Below, one piece after another: positions 24,930 through 33,731 of a DNA stretch of 64,000 nucleotides; the first letter of the stretch is position 1, and the number at the start of each line of letters is the position of its first letter. Source of the stretch: Microthrix sp041394405 (GTDB lineage: Bacteria; Actinomycetota; Acidimicrobiia; Acidimicrobiales; Microtrichaceae). Below the pieces are notes generated by a model. The model was not told the DNA's origin and did not search any database. It was given only the letters and a program-made list of their open reading frames with translations. Location: the NCBI GenBank assembly GCA_041394405.1, contig JAWKIF010000012.1:186001-250000 (forward strand). The letters are read 5' to 3'. A program made the translations under genes and the position numbers.

Positions 24930-25406
24930 ATGGCAGCCGATGCGTCCTACAACTCCCGACAAGTCAAGGTGGGGCGGGTGGTGATTCGGCTGCTGAGCCG
25001 GGCCCAGAGCTGGGTGTACCGGCGCAGCGGCGGCCGGTTGGGCGCCAAGTTTCTGAAGGGCGCGCCCGTGTTGCTGGTGACCACCACCGGCCGCCGCTCC
25101 GGCCAGCCGCGCACGGTGCCCCTGTTGTACCTGGAGGATGGCGACGACATCATCGTGGTGGCCTCCCAAGGCGGCATGCCCACCAATCCGGATTGGTACT
25201 ACAACGTGCTGGCCGACCCGACGGTGACCGTCACCCGCGGCACCGACGAGCTGCAGATGGTGGCCCGGGAGGTGGAGGGAGACGAACGGGCCGAGCTGTG
25301 GCCACGGCTGGTGGAGATGTACGCGGACTACGAGGCCTACGCCGAGCGCACCGAACGGACGATCCCCGTGATTCGCCTCTCACCGGCTGCCGACGACGTC
25401 TCCTGA
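24930..25406 (+). CDS. F420-type nitroreductase/deazaflavin-dependent oxidoreductase
   Basis: 158 residues of the Ddn-like split-barrel family that uses reduced F420. Seen: LLVTTTGRRSGQPRTVPLLYLEDGD-type core (strands with the Arg/Ser cofactor loop at about 49-70) and NPDWYYNVLADPTVTV near 86-101, both diagnostic. ATG 24930 follows TACGCT (24917-24922) by 7 nt with no ribosome site, so it is probably leaderless. It is divergent from recA and about 50 bp from the SOS-type box, so damage-linked control is possible but unproven. Confidence 0.9.
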   Translation: MAADASYNSRQVKVGRVVIRLLSRAQSWVYRRSGGRLGAKFLKGAPVLLVTTTGRRSGQPRTVPLLYLEDGDDIIVVASQGGMPTNPDWYYNVLADPTVTVTRGTDELQMVAREVEGDERAELWPRLVEMYADYEAYAERTERTIPVIRLSPAADDVS

Positions 25407-25435
25407 ACCCACGGCGCCACCTGAACCCACGGCGC
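25403..25435. repeat. 17-bp tandem duplication over a stop codon
   Basis: CTGAACCCACGGCGCC occurs at 25403-25418 and 25420-25435. The first copy contains the TGA stop of the deazaflavin oxidoreductase gene. Short intergenic slippage-type repeat; no function apparent. Confidence 0.6.
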
Positions 25436-25448
25436 CGCCCGACCGCTG

Positions 25449-26864
25449 TCAGCCGAGCGCACCGATGGCATCGGCAAACGCCGCTGCCCGATCCTGGTAG
25501 GTGCCCAGACGAGGCGGCGTGGGTGCGCCGGGGGCAAACAGCACCACGCCGCCCGCCGGCAGCTCGTCGGCTGCCAGGCCCACCGCCTCCGCCAGCGACG
25601 CGGCGACGCGGGACGCCACGATGCCGGCGGGCTCCTCACCCCCGGGATGGCATCGGGCGACGAGCTCCCTGCACCAGGTGGGGCCGGTATCGGGCAGGCC
25701 GATCAGCAGCGTCGGCGCGTCGCTGCGGCGTCGCAGGGCGTCACACATGGGGTCTAGGGCGACCTCTCGTGACTGGCCTCCGATGAGCCACGCCACGGGT
25801 GCCGCCCCGACGGAGTCCAACGCCGCGGCCGCGGCGAACGGGTTGGATGCCAACGCGTCGTCGATCCAGCGCACCTCACCCCGATGGCTGATGGTGGAGT
25901 GCCGCGACGGCAGGCCCTCGAAGCGCTCGGCCAGAGCGAGGAGCTGCTCGGCGGCGGGTCCCGGCCGGCGGAGCAGTTCACACAGCCGGTCTGCTGCCAC
26001 CGCAGCCAAGGCCAGGTTGGTGCCCTGGTGCGCGGGTTGGCCCCGCTCGACCAGGCGCCGCACGGGTGCGACGAACCGGGCCGCCTCGGGGTGGACCGCC
26101 TCCACCGCCAGGCCCGTGGCCTCGAGCGCACCCCTGGCCACCACGTCGCCCGCCGGCGCCAACACCACGTTGGGCGCCGGCGTGCCGCCCGTGAAGAGGT
26201 GCAGCTTGTCGCGGCGATAGGCCTCGACGGAGCCGTGCCAGGTGAGATGGTCGGCATCGAGGGACGTGAGCACTCCGATGGTGGGTGGATGGTGGGCATC
26301 GGCGGCCATGTAGGACGACACCTCGATCACCGCCGGCACCCCCGGCGGGGGATCGGCCGCCTGCGCCCAGATGGGCAACCCGATGTTGCCGCCCACCACA
26401 TGGTCGACGCCCATGACGGTCAGCAGCTCATCGAGCAGCGCGGTGACGGTCGACTTGCCCTTCGTGCCGGTGATGCCGATCACCGGCCGCTCAGCGCCGT
26501 GGGCGCCCATCCACAGGTCCACCGCCGTCGTAAAGCTGGCGCCGATGGACTCCAGCTCACCGGCGAGCGCGCCTCGTCGTGGGTAGCCGGGCGCACGCAC
26601 CACCACCAGCGGGGCATCGGCTCGTGAACCCGGAGCCCGGCCACCACTCGCCGCGAGCCAGTCGACCACCTGGTCGCTCCCGAGCACCTCGACGGCGGCC
26701 GCATCGGCCACCGCCCGGTCCTCGACCGAGACGGCGTCGGGGGCGTCAACCGCCGCCACCAACCGGGCCGGTTCGGCGGCAACCACGGTGGGCAGTGCGG
26801 CGAGATTGTCCACCCCCAGCCCCAGGACGACCACCCGTGCGCCAGTGAGCCCCTCGGGAGTCAC
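25449..26864 (-). CDS. MurD-like Mur ligase (probable MurD2: UDP-MurNAc-L-Ala--L-Glu ligase)
   Basis: 471 residues with Mur ligase layout: an N-terminal Rossmann domain, the P-loop GITGTKGKST at about 130-139, the middle domain with TSLDADHLTWHGS, and a C-terminal domain with AWLIGGQSRE. Closest by pattern to MurD. The GTG start overlaps the stop of murL (GTGA), so they form one operon. In the known MurD2-MurL pathway (Xanthomonas) the ligase adds L-Glu and MurL then epimerises it; the same reading is proposed here from context. It may instead be the ordinary MurD; no other mur gene is in the window. Confidence 0.85.
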   Translation of the reverse strand: MTPEGLTGARVVVLGLGVDNLAALPTVVAAEPARLVAAVDAPDAVSVEDRAVADAAAVEVLGSDQVVDWLAASGGRAPGSRADAPLVVVRAPGYPRRGALAGELESIGASFTTAVDLWMGAHGAERPVIGITGTKGKSTVTALLDELLTVMGVDHVVGGNIGLPIWAQAADPPPGVPAVIEVSSYMAADAHHPPTIGVLTSLDADHLTWHGSVEAYRRDKLHLFTGGTPAPNVVLAPAGDVVARGALEATGLAVEAVHPEAARFVAPVRRLVERGQPAHQGTNLALAAVAADRLCELLRRPGPAAEQLLALAERFEGLPSRHSTISHRGEVRWIDDALASNPFAAAAALDSVGAAPVAWLIGGQSREVALDPMCDALRRRSDAPTLLIGLPDTGPTWCRELVARCHPGGEEPAGIVASRVAASLAEAVGLAADELPAGGVVLFAPGAPTPPRLGTYQDRAAAFADAIGALG

Positions 26865-28321
26865 GCCGACCTCGCACCCGGCGCCAGGCGGGCCAGCATC
26901 GCCCGCAGGTACGGGGCCGGCACTCGGTGGGCGTCGGTCGGCTTCTCCAGCGTGGCCAGCGTGGCACCGTGCTCGGCGGCATAGGCGGCGGCGGACGCGC
27001 CGGTGGCACGCACCACCGGGGCGTCGGCCCACTCGGAGCGCTGGGCCAGCTCGGCCATGGCGGCGGCGGACTCCACCATCTCGCCGACGCACTCGTAGGG
27101 CTTGGCCGCCTCGTCCCACAGCGCCCGGTACCCGTCGGCCTGCGCGGGATCGTGCAGCGGGCGGCCCCCGAAGGTGGCCTCGAAGCGCTCGGGGTCGAGG
27201 TGCGGGGCCAGCATCAGCGTGGTGAACCGGCACTTGGGACAGTTGAGACACCAGGTGCCCTCGGCGCGTTGATCGGTCTCACGCCACATCGTGAAGGCCT
27301 CGTTGCACGACAGGAACGCGTCGAGCTGGGCCGGGTCGGTCACCAACCCTCCGGCGATGGCAACCTCGGTAAACGGCCGCAGGATGGAGAAGGTGCGCAG
27401 CCGCCCCCCGGTGGCGGCAGCGAGCGCGGCCTGGGTGAGGTCCTCGGCGTCGAGCGACTTGGCCCACTGGTGGTTCACCGGCTCCCCGCCGACCCACCTG
27501 GTGGGTTCGGACGCCGAGCGTTCGTTGCCCAGCACCACGTCGCGGCATCCGGCGGCCAACGCCGCCAGCGCCGAGATGGCGGTGACCACGGCGGTGACCG
27601 GGATGTGGCCGTTCAGCGCCCCCCCCTCGTTCCACGTTCGCAGGGCCGGGTCGAGGCGCCGGGTGGCCGTGTGCAGGGGTAGGCCGGCTGCGGCCGCCAC
27701 CCGTCGGGGGGCCACCGATGCGTTCACGGTGAAGGGCACCGCCACCTCCCCCAGCACCGAGAGCACCAACGCGGAGTCCTTACCGCCCCCCACGGGCACC
27801 AGCGCGGTGCCCGGGTCGAGGTGCCGTGGTTCTGATGGCTGGGGTTCCGAGGGCTGGGGATCCTGGTGCTGGCTGTGCGGCGGGTCACCCACCTCCAGCT
27901 CCCACGCTTGCACCAGGGGAACCGGCAGATCGTTGCGGGCTGCGAACTCCCGCAGGCCGTGGTCGTACAGGGCCCGGACGAACTCCGCCTCGGCATCGGT
28001 GATGGGCCCCAACGTGACCGCCAGCAGGGCTGGGGCGGCCACCTTGTAGTAGCTGGTGCCCGCAGCGAGGGCGACCAGCCGAGCCACCCCGTGCCATGCG
28101 CCCTCGTCGGCCTGACGCCCTTCGCCGAGGGCGACCAACGACTCGCTCAGCTCCACCCGTTCGGCGAACCGGGCCAGCTCGTCGTCCCCCGAGAGCAGCC
28201 GGTAGTGGACCTCCAGCGTTCCTGCGGCGACGTCCAGGTCGTAGGGCAGGATCTCAAAGCGGTCGGCGACCGCCAACCGGGGAAGGCTGACAGCAAGCAG
28301 TTGCTGGGGGGTGGTGCTCAC
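26861..28321 (-). CDS. murL: UDP-MurNAc-L-alanyl-L-glutamate epimerase MurL
   Basis: 486 residues. Seen: a PP-loop-like ATP site VPVGGGKDS near 175-183, NGHIPVTAVV, GNERSA at 265-270 followed by VGGEPVNHQWAKS, and a cysteine cluster Cys358/361/364 in CLNCPKCR, the combination known from MurL. The family epimerises the terminal L-Glu of UDP-MurNAc-L-Ala-L-Glu to D-Glu using ATP. A Pro/Ser/Gln-rich spacer at about 148-168 is unusual. The start is uncertain between GTG 28321, 28342 and 28363. Stop overlaps the MurD-like gene. Not a 7-cyano-7-deazaguanine or tRNA-thiolation enzyme: the motifs around the PP-loop differ. Confidence 0.85.
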   Translation of the reverse strand: MSTTPQQLLAVSLPRLAVADRFEILPYDLDVAAGTLEVHYRLLSGDDELARFAERVELSESLVALGEGRQADEGAWHGVARLVALAAGTSYYKVAAPALLAVTLGPITDAEAEFVRALYDHGLREFAARNDLPVPLVQAWELEVGDPPHSQHQDPQPSEPQPSEPRHLDPGTALVPVGGGKDSALVLSVLGEVAVPFTVNASVAPRRVAAAAGLPLHTATRRLDPALRTWNEGGALNGHIPVTAVVTAISALAALAAGCRDVVLGNERSASEPTRWVGGEPVNHQWAKSLDAEDLTQAALAAATGGRLRTFSILRPFTEVAIAGGLVTDPAQLDAFLSCNEAFTMWRETDQRAEGTWCLNCPKCRFTTLMLAPHLDPERFEATFGGRPLHDPAQADGYRALWDEAAKPYECVGEMVESAAAMAELAQRSEWADAPVVRATGASAAAYAAEHGATLATLEKPTDAHRVPAPYLRAMLARLAPGARSA

Positions 28322-28388
28322 GGCCGACCAGCATGCCACCTTGCGCAGTTCCCTCCCGCCCACCGTCGGTGCGGCCGCCTGGACACGA

Positions 28389-29645
28389 TCAGCGCCCGCC
28401 CGCCGGAACGTCGGGTGGGCTCAGGTTGCGGCGCAACAGATCCAACACCGTGATGCATGAGAACTCCCGCACCTGTTGGCGGCGCCCGGGCAGGCCCACC
28501 GTGAGCGCCACCTCGCCTCCGGGCCACGCAGCGGCCAGGCACACCGTGCCGGCCGGGCGGCCCTCCAACTCGTCGGGCCCCGCCACGCCGGTGGTGCCCA
28601 ACCCCACGTCGCATTCCAGTGCGGCTCGCACACCACGGGCCATGGCCAGGGCGGTTGCCTCGGTGACCACCGGTCCGTCGGGCACGCCCAGCACCTCCCG
28701 CTTCACGGCGGGGTCGTAGGCAATGACACCACCCCGAAAGGCCTCGGACGCGCCCGGCACCGCCGCCAACCGGGAGCCCAGCATCCCACCGGTGAGCGAC
28801 TCGGCCACGCCGAGGGTCCACCCGCGCTCGGCCAGCATGGCCAGCACCACCGACTCCATGGTGTCGTCGTCCGCGCCAAAAACCAGCTGCCCAAGCACCC
28901 CACGCAGGCGATCGGCCTCGTCGTCCACGATGGCGGTGGCAGCCTCAACGTCGGCGGCCTTGGCCGTGACCCGCACCTTCAACCCCTCGACGCCGGAGGC
29001 CAGGAAGGCCAGCGTGGGGTTGCCCGCCTCGTCCAGTTCCTCGATTCGGGCCGCCAGGATCTCGGCCAGCCCCGACTCGGACTCGCCCCAGGTTCGCAGG
29101 GTGCGGCTCGCGATGGCCGATGGGTTCCCGCTCCGACGGGACAAGTCTCCCAACACGAACTGGGACAGCATCTCCTTCATCTCCCACGGCACGCCGGGAA
29201 CGGCATAGAGCACGCCGTGCTGCAGCGGCAGGACCAGTCCGGGCGCAGTGCCCGGTTGCACGGGAATGAAGGCAGCCGACGCGGGCTTGCGGGCCTGGGC
29301 GAGGTTGTTCATCGGCATGCGGCGGCCCCGACCGGCGAACATGGCGATGATCTGCTCCGCCTTGGCCTCATCCTCCTCGAGGGGCTCACCCGCAAGCGCC
29401 CCAAAGGCCTCCCGGGTAAGATCGTCCTGGGTGGGCCCCAGGCCTCCGCAGCAGATCACCGCGTCCGACCGCTCCAGCGCCAGCCGAAGCGTGTCGACGA
29501 TGCGATCCAGGTTGTCGCCCACCTTGGTTTGGTAGTGCGAGTTCAGCCCCACCAGCGCCAGCTGCTCGCCGATCCACGTGGAGTTGGTATCGGTGATCTG
29601 CCCGAGCAACAGCTCGGTGCCGATGGCGACGACTTCGACGTTCAT
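28389..29645 (-). CDS. cinA: CinA-family protein (NMN deamidase plus CinA domain)
   Basis: 418 residues with both domains. N-terminal MoCF/CinA domain: AIGTELLLGQITDTNS and CGGLGPTQDDLT. C-terminal NMN-amidohydrolase domain: AESLTGGMLGSRL, GGVIAYDPAVK and GTTGVAGPDE. The second domain recycles NMN to nicotinate mononucleotide in pyridine-nucleotide salvage. ATG 29645 lies 6 nt after TAGCTT (29657-29652) without a ribosome site, so it is probably leaderless. Lies in the pgsA-cinA-recA order usual in Actinobacteria. Confidence 0.95.
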   Translation of the reverse strand: MNVEVVAIGTELLLGQITDTNSTWIGEQLALVGLNSHYQTKVGDNLDRIVDTLRLALERSDAVICCGGLGPTQDDLTREAFGALAGEPLEEDEAKAEQIIAMFAGRGRRMPMNNLAQARKPASAAFIPVQPGTAPGLVLPLQHGVLYAVPGVPWEMKEMLSQFVLGDLSRRSGNPSAIASRTLRTWGESESGLAEILAARIEELDEAGNPTLAFLASGVEGLKVRVTAKAADVEAATAIVDDEADRLRGVLGQLVFGADDDTMESVVLAMLAERGWTLGVAESLTGGMLGSRLAAVPGASEAFRGGVIAYDPAVKREVLGVPDGPVVTEATALAMARGVRAALECDVGLGTTGVAGPDELEGRPAGTVCLAAAWPGGEVALTVGLPGRRQQVREFSCITVLDLLRRNLSPPDVPAGGR

Positions 29646-29735
29646 TGGGGAAAGCTACCGTCGCCGCTGCTCCCGGGGGCAGAGTACAGCGAGCGGTGCG
29701 GGCGTCCGCCGAGGCCCGATCCGGCAGGACGCCCG

Positions 29736-30503
29736 TCAGCCAGTTGATGGCGGGGATGGCGGTCCGCCCGTGCCACCCGGGGCTGGCGGCGGCCCGCCCG
29801 GAGCGGGCGGTGGCCCACCGAAGCCGCCCCCAGTGGGAGGCGGCCCACCGGTGCCACCGGGCGGCGGCGGCCCACCCTGGTTCCACGCCGTTTGGCCACC
29901 GGGCGCCGGCGGCGTCCACGCCGGCGCTTGCTGATAGCCACCCTGGGGGCCGCTGAAGGTGTTGGACTTCTTCCAGCTGGACCGGCGGAACAGGGCGATG
30001 ATGAAGAAGATCAGGCCGACGAAGAACAACCCGAGGCCGCCGACGACCGAGCCAACGATGAGCGCAGCAAACCCGATGAAGTCGGAGATGGCGACGTCGG
30101 TCACCAGGAACGCTCCGCCGGCGGGTTCGTTGCAGGTGACGTCGTAGCGGGTGCCCGACTTAGTCTCGAACTCGCCGACGATGTCGAAGCTCTCCCCGTT
30201 GACGTCGGCCGAGGACGAGCCGCTCGCGTTCGAGCTGTCGAGGGTCACCGGCGTTCCCTCCGCCGTTGCCACGAGGCAGTTGAGCACCGATGAACCGCTG
30301 GACCAGATCGAGAACGCCGCTCCGGTGCCGTCGACGCTGGCCGTGCCCGGGACGGTGGTCTGGTCGGTGTTCGACAGCTTGTCAACCACGTTGGCCACCT
30401 GGCTGATGCCAATGGCAAAGGCGGCGATGCCGCCAATGGTGGCCAGCACCATGATGATGATGCTTCCGATGAGCATCTTGCGTGGTTTCCGGTCAGCGGC
30501 CAT
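29736..30503 (-). CDS. Membrane protein with Pro/Gly-rich cytoplasmic tail
   Basis: 255 residues, not recognised. A basic start is followed by a TM segment (about 10-33), an exported Ser/Thr-rich region with two Cys, two adjoining hydrophobic stretches near 137-168, and a C-terminal tail of about 75 residues made almost only of Pro, Gly and a few aromatic residues (PPPPGGTGGPP-like). ATG 30503 has GAGGGG 4 nt upstream. Sits between pgsA and cinA. Such tails often mediate clustering at the membrane; function unknown. Confidence 0.82.
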   Translation of the reverse strand: MAADRKPRKMLIGSIIIMVLATIGGIAAFAIGISQVANVVDKLSNTDQTTVPGTASVDGTGAAFSIWSSGSSVLNCLVATAEGTPVTLDSSNASGSSSADVNGESFDIVGEFETKSGTRYDVTCNEPAGGAFLVTDVAISDFIGFAALIVGSVVGGLGLFFVGLIFFIIALFRRSSWKKSNTFSGPQGGYQQAPAWTPPAPGGQTAWNQGGPPPPGGTGGPPPTGGGFGGPPPAPGGPPPAPGGTGGPPSPPSTG

Positions 30504-30583
30504 CGTGCCCCTCGTTGGTCGTTGCGAGCGGCCAGCCTACCGGAACGCGTGGGCATCCTCGGCCAGCTCGCCACTCGGCGTGG

Positions 30584-31168
30584 TCAGCCCTTGGCGGCCT
30601 CGCCGGTGTCCGAGGTGGCGCGGCTGCCCGCTGCCACATACTGCGCAGCCGTCACGTAGGCGATGACGACGCTGCCCCACAGCCAGCTGTCCGACAGCCA
30701 ACGCCAGTCGGTGAAGGTGGGCCACGTGGTCCAACCCACTGCGCCCAGCTGAATGAAGGTCTTCCACTTCGCGAGCGACGACGCCGGCACCGACAAGCCC
30801 CTGCGCCCCCAGTAGGAGCGAAAGCCCGAGATGCCGAGCTCTCGCACGGCGGTGAGCACCACGGCAAGCCAGGGGAAACGCCCCACCACGGCGAGCGTGG
30901 CGAAGCCGCCCAGCACCAGCACCTTGTCGGCCAACGGGTCGAGAAAGGCCCCCGAGCGAGTCGAGCCCTGTCGGCGCGCCAGATAGCCGTCAACGAAATC
31001 GGTCGCGGCCAGCACGAACCACAGCGCCAGCAACGGGTAGGTACCCCGGCCGTCGTTGGCCAGCATGATCGCGAAGGCAACCGGGGCCGCCGCAATGCGG
31101 GCGACCGTGACCAGGTTGGCCGGTGTCATCAGCGCCGATGGACCGAAGCCGGAATCCTGGTCGTTCAC
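30584..31168 (-). CDS. pgsA: CDP-diacylglycerol--glycerol-3-phosphate 3-phosphatidyltransferase
   Basis: Integral-membrane enzyme making phosphatidylglycerol phosphate. 194 residues. The CDP-alcohol phosphatidyltransferase motif is complete: D60-G61, A64-R65, G73, D77 and D81 in DGYLARRQGSTRSGAF and LDPLAD, with seven rather than the more usual eight residues between AR and G. TPANLVTVARI at the N-terminus is typical of PgsA. GTG/ATG start overlaps the rimO stop by 4 bp. Confidence 0.93.
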   Translation of the reverse strand: MNDQDSGFGPSALMTPANLVTVARIAAAPVAFAIMLANDGRGTYPLLALWFVLAATDFVDGYLARRQGSTRSGAFLDPLADKVLVLGGFATLAVVGRFPWLAVVLTAVRELGISGFRSYWGRRGLSVPASSLAKWKTFIQLGAVGWTTWPTFTDWRWLSDSWLWGSVVIAYVTAAQYVAAGSRATSDTGEAAKG

Positions 31169-32487
31169 GGATCCCCCGCCGGCTTGGCCTCCAGGTCGGG
31201 GCCGGCGGCGTCAACGATCTCCACCTTGTGTAGGCGACCGACCGCCAGGTGCTCGGGCACCGAGACAACGCCGTCGATCTCGGGCGCCTCCCCGAAGCTC
31301 CGGGCGACGCCAGGGGAATCCACCAGCACCTCGACCGTGGATCCCACCCGGTCCAGGCGGCCCTGGGCCGTGATGGCCTCGGCCAGCTCGGAGGCTTCGG
31401 CGTGGCGCTCAGCCACCAACGCCGCATCGATCTGATCGGGCAGCGAGTCGGCGTAGGTTCCGGCCTCTCGGGAGAACTTGAACAGTCCGCACCAGTCCAC
31501 CTGGGCCGATTCCATGAACGCCAGCAGATCGTCGTGGTCCTCCTCGGTCTCGCCGGGATAGCCGATGAGGAAGTTGGACCGAAACACAGCGTCGGGCGCT
31601 AGCGATCGGATGCGCTCGATGCGGGACAGAAACGTGTCGCCGTCGCCCCAGCGGCGCATGCGCCGCAGCACCGGCCGGGAGGTGTGTTGCAGCGACAGGT
31701 CGAAGTACGCCACTCCGGTGGCCAGGATCGCCTCGATCAATGGATCGGTGAGGTCCGACGGATACAGGTACAGAAGCCGAACCCAGTCCACTCGGGCCGA
31801 CACCGCCTCGATCAGCGGAATGATCGCCCGCTCCCCCACGCCCTGATCGCGCCCGTAGGCGGCCAGGTCCTGGGCCACCAGGACGATCTCCTTGGCTCCG
31901 AGGGCGTCCACCTCGTCGGCGATCGCCTCGATCGATCGAGACCGCTGCGGTCCTCGGAAGCCGGGGATGGCGCAGAACCCGCAGGCCCGATCGCACCCCT
32001 CAGCGATCTTGACGTACGCCCACGGGGAGCTGGAGGCGGGACGTTGCAGCTCCAGCAGGTCCATGTCGGGCACTGCGGCGGCCGCCGCCTCGAGGCCTGG
32101 TCGACGCCCGAGGATGACCGGCACCGCTGACCCAGCCGCGGGGCCGGGCGCCTGGGGACCCCGGCCCAACAGGTCGGCGCCAAATGGGGCCACGCGATCG
32201 ATCTCGGGGATGGCGGCGGCCAGCTCATCGCCGGCCCGTTGGGCCAAGCACCCCGTGACCACCAGCTCGGCCCCCTCGGCGCGAGCCTCGGCCAGACCGA
32301 GCACGGCCTCGACCGACTCTGCTCGAGCATCCTCGATGAAGGCGCAGGTGTTCACGACGACCACGTCGGCCTCGCCCGGGTCGGGCGCGGACCGGTACCC
32401 CGCAGCCAGCAGGGTGCCCTCCAGCTTGTCCGAGTCAACCTGGTTCTTGGGGCAACCCAGCGTCTCCAACCAGTAGCGCTTCGCCAT
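31165..32487 (-). CDS. rimO: Ribosomal protein S12 methylthiotransferase RimO
   Basis: Radical-SAM enzyme that methylthiolates an Asp of ribosomal protein S12. Seen: N-terminal cluster cysteines Cys12, Cys48 and Cys80 (LGCPKNQVDSD is RimO-type, not MiaB-type), the radical-SAM cysteines Cys165, Cys169 and Cys172 (CDRACGFC), and SLQHTSRPVLRRM. 440 residues from ATG 32487. The C-terminal TRAM region carries EIDGVVSVPE. It is separate from the MiaB paralogue at 12.2-13.7 kb. Coupled to pgsA. Confidence 0.95.
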   Translation of the reverse strand: MAKRYWLETLGCPKNQVDSDKLEGTLLAAGYRSAPDPGEADVVVVNTCAFIEDARAESVEAVLGLAEARAEGAELVVTGCLAQRAGDELAAAIPEIDRVAPFGADLLGRGPQAPGPAAGSAVPVILGRRPGLEAAAAAVPDMDLLELQRPASSSPWAYVKIAEGCDRACGFCAIPGFRGPQRSRSIEAIADEVDALGAKEIVLVAQDLAAYGRDQGVGERAIIPLIEAVSARVDWVRLLYLYPSDLTDPLIEAILATGVAYFDLSLQHTSRPVLRRMRRWGDGDTFLSRIERIRSLAPDAVFRSNFLIGYPGETEEDHDDLLAFMESAQVDWCGLFKFSREAGTYADSLPDQIDAALVAERHAEASELAEAITAQGRLDRVGSTVEVLVDSPGVARSFGEAPEIDGVVSVPEHLAVGRLHKVEIVDAAGPDLEAKPAGDP

Positions 32488-32527
32488 CAGGTCGCCAGCG
32501 TAGAGCCCCCGCCGGGGCGTCCCGCCC

Positions 32528-33658
32528 TCAGGCGTCGGCACCCGGGTTCATCAGGGCATCAAAACGCTCCATGGCGTCGCCACACTCGCTCACCAGGTCG
32601 AAGATGACGTCTCGGGTCGGGCGGGACTTGTTCATGCGGCCCACGATCTGGCCCACGGGATTGAACTGCACGTCCTTGGCCTGATCGGGGTACTTGTGTC
32701 CGCGTTGCACCGCATTGGAGGTGACCATGAACTGCATGGGCATGCCCAGCGGGTCGGGAGTGTCGTCTGCCTCCCACGCCTCGGTCCAGTCGTTTCGCAG
32801 CATGCGGCACGGCTTTCCGGTCCAGCTGCGGGAGCGCACGGTGTCGCGGCTGCCCGCTTGCAGCAGGCTGGCCATCTGCGCCGGAGGCACATCGGCCTCG
32901 TCCACCGTGAGCCACAGCGACCCCGTCCACACTCCCTGGGCACCCATGGCCAGCGCAGCGGCCATCTGGCGGCCACTTCCGATGCCACCGGCGGCCAACA
33001 TGGGCGTCTCCCCGATGGCATCCATCACCTCGGGCCACAACACCATCGAACCGACATCTCCGGTGTGCCCGCCGCCCTCCGTGCCTTGGGCGATCACGAT
33101 GTCGACGCCGGCGTTCTTGTGGCGCGCAGCCTGGGCCGCCGAGCCACACAGTGCCGCCACCAGCCGACCGCCCTCGTGGATCTCCTCGATGACATCCGGC
33201 GGCGGCGTGCCCAGCGCGTTGGCCAGCAGCTTCACCTTGGGATGCGAGAGCGCCACCTGAACCTGAGGCCCGGCAGTGGCTTCCGTCCAACCCAGGAGCT
33301 CCTGCATCTTGTCCTCCTCGGGCACCTCCGGCACGTCGTGATCGGCGAGGATCTCCTGCACGAACTGGCGATGCTGCTCGGGGATCAGGGCCTTCAGCTC
33401 AGCCTCCAGCTTCTCGGCATCGCCCTCACCCATGCCCTCGTACTTGCCGGGGATGACGATGTCGACCCCATAGGGCAGGTCGCCGATGTGTTCGTCAATC
33501 CACGTCAACTCGGTCTCCAGCTGCTCCGGGGTGAACCCGACTGCGCCAAGCACCCCGAAGCCGCCGGCCTTGGAGACGGCCACCACCACGTCGCGGCAGT
33601 GGGTGAAGGCGAAGATGGGAAATTCGATGCCCAGTCGCTGAGCAAGTTCGGTCTGCAT
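32528..33658 (-). CDS. Nitronate monooxygenase-family flavoprotein
   Basis: 376-residue FMN TIM-barrel protein of the NMO/2-nitropropane dioxygenase family. Seen: APIFAF-like start (FPIFAFTH), QGTEGGGHTGDVGS near 200 (phosphate/flavin contacts) and LAAGGIGSGRQMAAALAMGAQGV-type barrel end (240-262). Strong ribosome site AGGAGGG before the ATG. It is the gene directly downstream of a TetR regulator (73-bp gap), so probably its target. Family members oxidise nitronates or act as enoyl reductases; the substrate is not evident. Confidence 0.9.
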   Translation of the reverse strand: MQTELAQRLGIEFPIFAFTHCRDVVVAVSKAGGFGVLGAVGFTPEQLETELTWIDEHIGDLPYGVDIVIPGKYEGMGEGDAEKLEAELKALIPEQHRQFVQEILADHDVPEVPEEDKMQELLGWTEATAGPQVQVALSHPKVKLLANALGTPPPDVIEEIHEGGRLVAALCGSAAQAARHKNAGVDIVIAQGTEGGGHTGDVGSMVLWPEVMDAIGETPMLAAGGIGSGRQMAAALAMGAQGVWTGSLWLTVDEADVPPAQMASLLQAGSRDTVRSRSWTGKPCRMLRNDWTEAWEADDTPDPLGMPMQFMVTSNAVQRGHKYPDQAKDVQFNPVGQIVGRMNKSRPTRDVIFDLVSECGDAMERFDALMNPGADA

Positions 33659-33731
33659 GGGAAACCCTCCTGGGGTTGGTTGATGGTTCGGTGTTGGGTG
33701 TTCGGAGGCTCACGATGGCGGGGGTCGCCGC

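Noticed and set aside
23594..24931. RecA starting upstream of GTG 24679
   Set aside because: The extra 84 codons would cover the recA leader and promoter, and GTG 24679 has a ribosome site and the normal RecA N-terminus.
26861..28321. MurL gene read as a PP-loop tRNA-modifying or queuosine enzyme
   Set aside because: The GNERSA and CLNCPKC motifs and the coupled Mur ligase fit MurL better.
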